Of a DNA stretch of 13,401 nt, positions 13,001 through 13,401 are shown piece after piece. Numbering within the stretch: position 1 is the stretch's first letter; each line of letters begins with the position of its first letter. Below the pieces are notes generated by a model. The model saw only the letters and a list, made by a program, of their open reading frames with translations. It did not search any database and was not told the origin of the DNA. This stretch comes from an uncultured Francisella sp. (GTDB lineage: Bacteria > Pseudomonadota > Gammaproteobacteria > Burkholderiales > Neisseriaceae). Made by a program: the position numbers and the translations under genes. Where the stretch lies: assembly GCA_905373555.1 (NCBI GenBank), contig CAJPTP010000010.1, positions 1 to 13,401 on the forward strand, read 5' to 3'.

Positions 13001-13401
13001 TTGGCCTTGCTCCAAGCCCAGTTGGCCGATCTCGTCCTTGCCCACGGTCACTTTAAAGGTGCCGTCGGGCTGCGGCGACGAAGCGATCGTGACGGAGCCT
13101 TTGGGGCCCGTCAAAACAACCGAACCATGCCACGACTGATCCGGGTTCGACAATTTCAGCTTCACGGCAAAGCCGTCGGCGAACTCTTGGTTGTCCACCC
13201 CGTCGTTGCCCGCAAAATCAACGATCGACAAAGAGGGCTTGGGGGTCGGCGCGGGCGTTCCCGCCGCCTCGACGCTCACCTCCCGCGTCTCCTCGGCGCC
13301 GCCCGCGGAGACCTTCACGTCGCACTTGTGGCCTTGCTCCAAGCCAAGTTGGCCGATCTCGTCCTTGCCCACGGTCACTTTAAAGGTGCCGTCGGGCTGC
13401 G
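10034..13401 (-). CDS. Large secreted adhesin-like protein with Ig-like repeats, CAP-like domain and RTX-like C-terminus (5' part missing)
   Basis: The frame is open to the right edge, so this is the C-terminal ~1,120 residues of a larger protein. Numbering from the codon at 13378: residues 1-147 cover the end of one and all of a second 109-residue repeat. Residues ~165-495 hold three further Ig-like modules, one with the MTNAEADGNLKVTG signature of Bap-type adhesins. Residues ~560-700 resemble a CAP (SCP/PR1) domain: LTALNAFRRFN, SQGKIDHGL (His612), Glu626 and TLIGHRLQVLSPG (His673). The associated WPAAGYFPY...WSFQF module continues to ~863, as in secreted CAP proteins. Residues ~960-1015 carry Gly/Asp motifs (SGGDDA, LGGGNDTLNLS, DGGDGWD) like calcium-binding RTX repeats. 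The end (MSDDLFNGGMGVI) fits a type I secretion signal. It is probably exported to the cell surface. No secretion genes lie in the window. Domain names come from pattern recognition; the CAP call is moderately sure. Confidence 0.8.
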   Translation of the reverse strand, partial: QPDGTFKVTVGKDEIGQLGLEQGHKCDVKVSAGGAEETREVSVEAAGTPAPTPKPSLSIVDFAGNDGVDNQEFADGFAVKLKLSNPDQSWHGSVVLTGPKGSVTIASSPQPDGTFKVTVGKDEIGQLGLEQGQTAQVKVVAGGAEATQSVSVAAAASAAPASNELSSEKGGYETIEISKDPNSAPALKLRLKDGETLKAGEKVVLKVNGQEVGSETATTDTSSLDVGLNHQQLQNALAEDIVSVVKAQVVDASGHVKDIASVPIVRNENPGETRILQANFGKFDVQRDLVGTELIDPVAAGKSLLESRSLTLKGTLGNSAPTDEFAVVVGKAAFAVKAKGGKWALDLNEAQLKSALGTDNLDWQSVDGKTLAVQAFVTDGDGVLKGYAQDSVTLDVAPKVSLDSVAGNNIMTNAEADGNLKVTGLAQNASGMKVRLRASINGQPDVDLGSYDVSGNGKQAWEISLDASQKASLKGQKNIAFKAELIDGSKAIDQAEVTVNPDVGGLGGYIGNDGQVFGTTHDTTFEQAARNWRLIDKHDVLDKATMLKYPFDGDSEWKHVPNNHMAYADTDNSANSLTALNAFRRFNQTDPVSLTGNHDAVEGAQKGVIAMASQGKIDHGLRGFSYTDPDGVEATGQSVLGRAGSGGSSLKGDVSSYVSDNFNGSWGSGTEAQKRTLIGHRLQVLSPGLRETAAAYAEGQDNYSYSAYTTFMGFPSNAIPPGYKLTHDHGAVSRPDTLEWPAAGYFPYALLPNKVWSFQFGDRPIDSRNLNVRVYKNGEEIGVKFATTNDTSYELFGTYQNLVCFMPFENGRRFDGDKNQWEGFSWSNPDACKGVDRPTVGREAGKPPLDEYTVVISDGNETHAYTVKVFDEQLLDGAGGGAASGAGARSAYSANAADELHAETLGLEATHNHAVVDGNLVEFGSQLDLSGHSDLASSAHRAEDSGAGELPAGIKFEAESLVHSVVDLSGGDDAATVSGVFAADLRLGGGNDTLNLSALRGGSVDGGDGWDVVRFDSAGNVFDLSRFSRVEAVDLGRTDPDSGLFNIVQLDAAGMKANGGAIELTGQAGNKVALKEGRIESERSFQSEDGRSMHELTYDVNGSDYRIVMSDDLFNGGMGVI
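12937..13401 (-). repeat. Near-identical 327-bp tandem repeat in the adhesin gene
   Basis: The stretch from about 12937 to 13090 recurs at an offset of exactly 327 bp (109 codons) from about 13264 to the right edge. The segment around 13003-13074 is almost base-for-base identical to 13330-13401. The units encode an Ig-like module ending ...DGTFKVTVGKDEIGQLGLEQG. The copies diverge at the HKCDV/QTAQV positions, where only the edge copy has a cysteine. The repeat array probably continues beyond the window. Confidence 0.9.

Noticed and set aside
12937..13401. Repeat array considered as CRISPR
   Set aside because: The 327-bp period and intact coding frame show protein repeats, not short repeats with spacers.

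Overview
The window is a high-GC (by eye about 60-65 %) bacterial chromosome segment. The AccD protein opens [10 protein letters not shown] and has a four-cysteine zinc finger, which looks betaproteobacterial (Burkholderiales, possibly a Sutterellaceae-like gut organism). That placement is an inference from protein character, not a search. Coding density is low: two stretches (1-748 and 7146-8659) hold no gene I can defend.

Layout. 1-748: gene-free leader with a 22-bp perfect palindrome and several hairpins. 749-1960 (+): acetate kinase ackA, closed by a textbook terminator at 1981-2009. 2117-2332: a 200-bp non-autonomous transposon (MITE-like) with 25-bp inverted ends and an apparent 8-bp target duplication, sitting between convergent transcription units. 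2443-5410 (-): a two-gene operon of paralogous zinc-ribbon membrane proteins of unknown function (upstream 4133-5410, downstream 2443-4098). 5793-7145 (-): a NRAMP-fold transporter whose metal-binding motifs are replaced, with its own terminator at 5648-5674. 7146-8659: long non-coding stretch with a 15-bp tandem repeat, an AT-rich island carrying a 14-bp palindrome, and an extended -10 promoter candidate. 8660-9775 (+): accD, the acetyl-CoA carboxylase carboxyltransferase beta subunit, with an unusual Ala/Lys-rich C-terminal tail. 9868-9901: bidirectional terminator shared with the convergent last gene. 10034-13401 (-): the 3' end of a very large secreted adhesin-like gene running off the right edge, with 109-residue Ig-like tandem repeats, further Ig-like modules, a CAP (SCP/PR1)-like domain, RTX-like Gly/Asp repeats and a probable type I secretion C-terminus.

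The genes do not form one pathway. ackA and accD both touch acetyl-CoA metabolism but are far apart, lack their usual partners here (pta, accA, folC) and are not co-transcribed. The least described content is the zinc-ribbon membrane protein pair, the non-canonical NRAMP-like transporter, the CAP+RTX adhesin and the small transposable element. I found no CRISPR array, rRNA or convincing tRNA, and no clear defence or toxin-antitoxin system.
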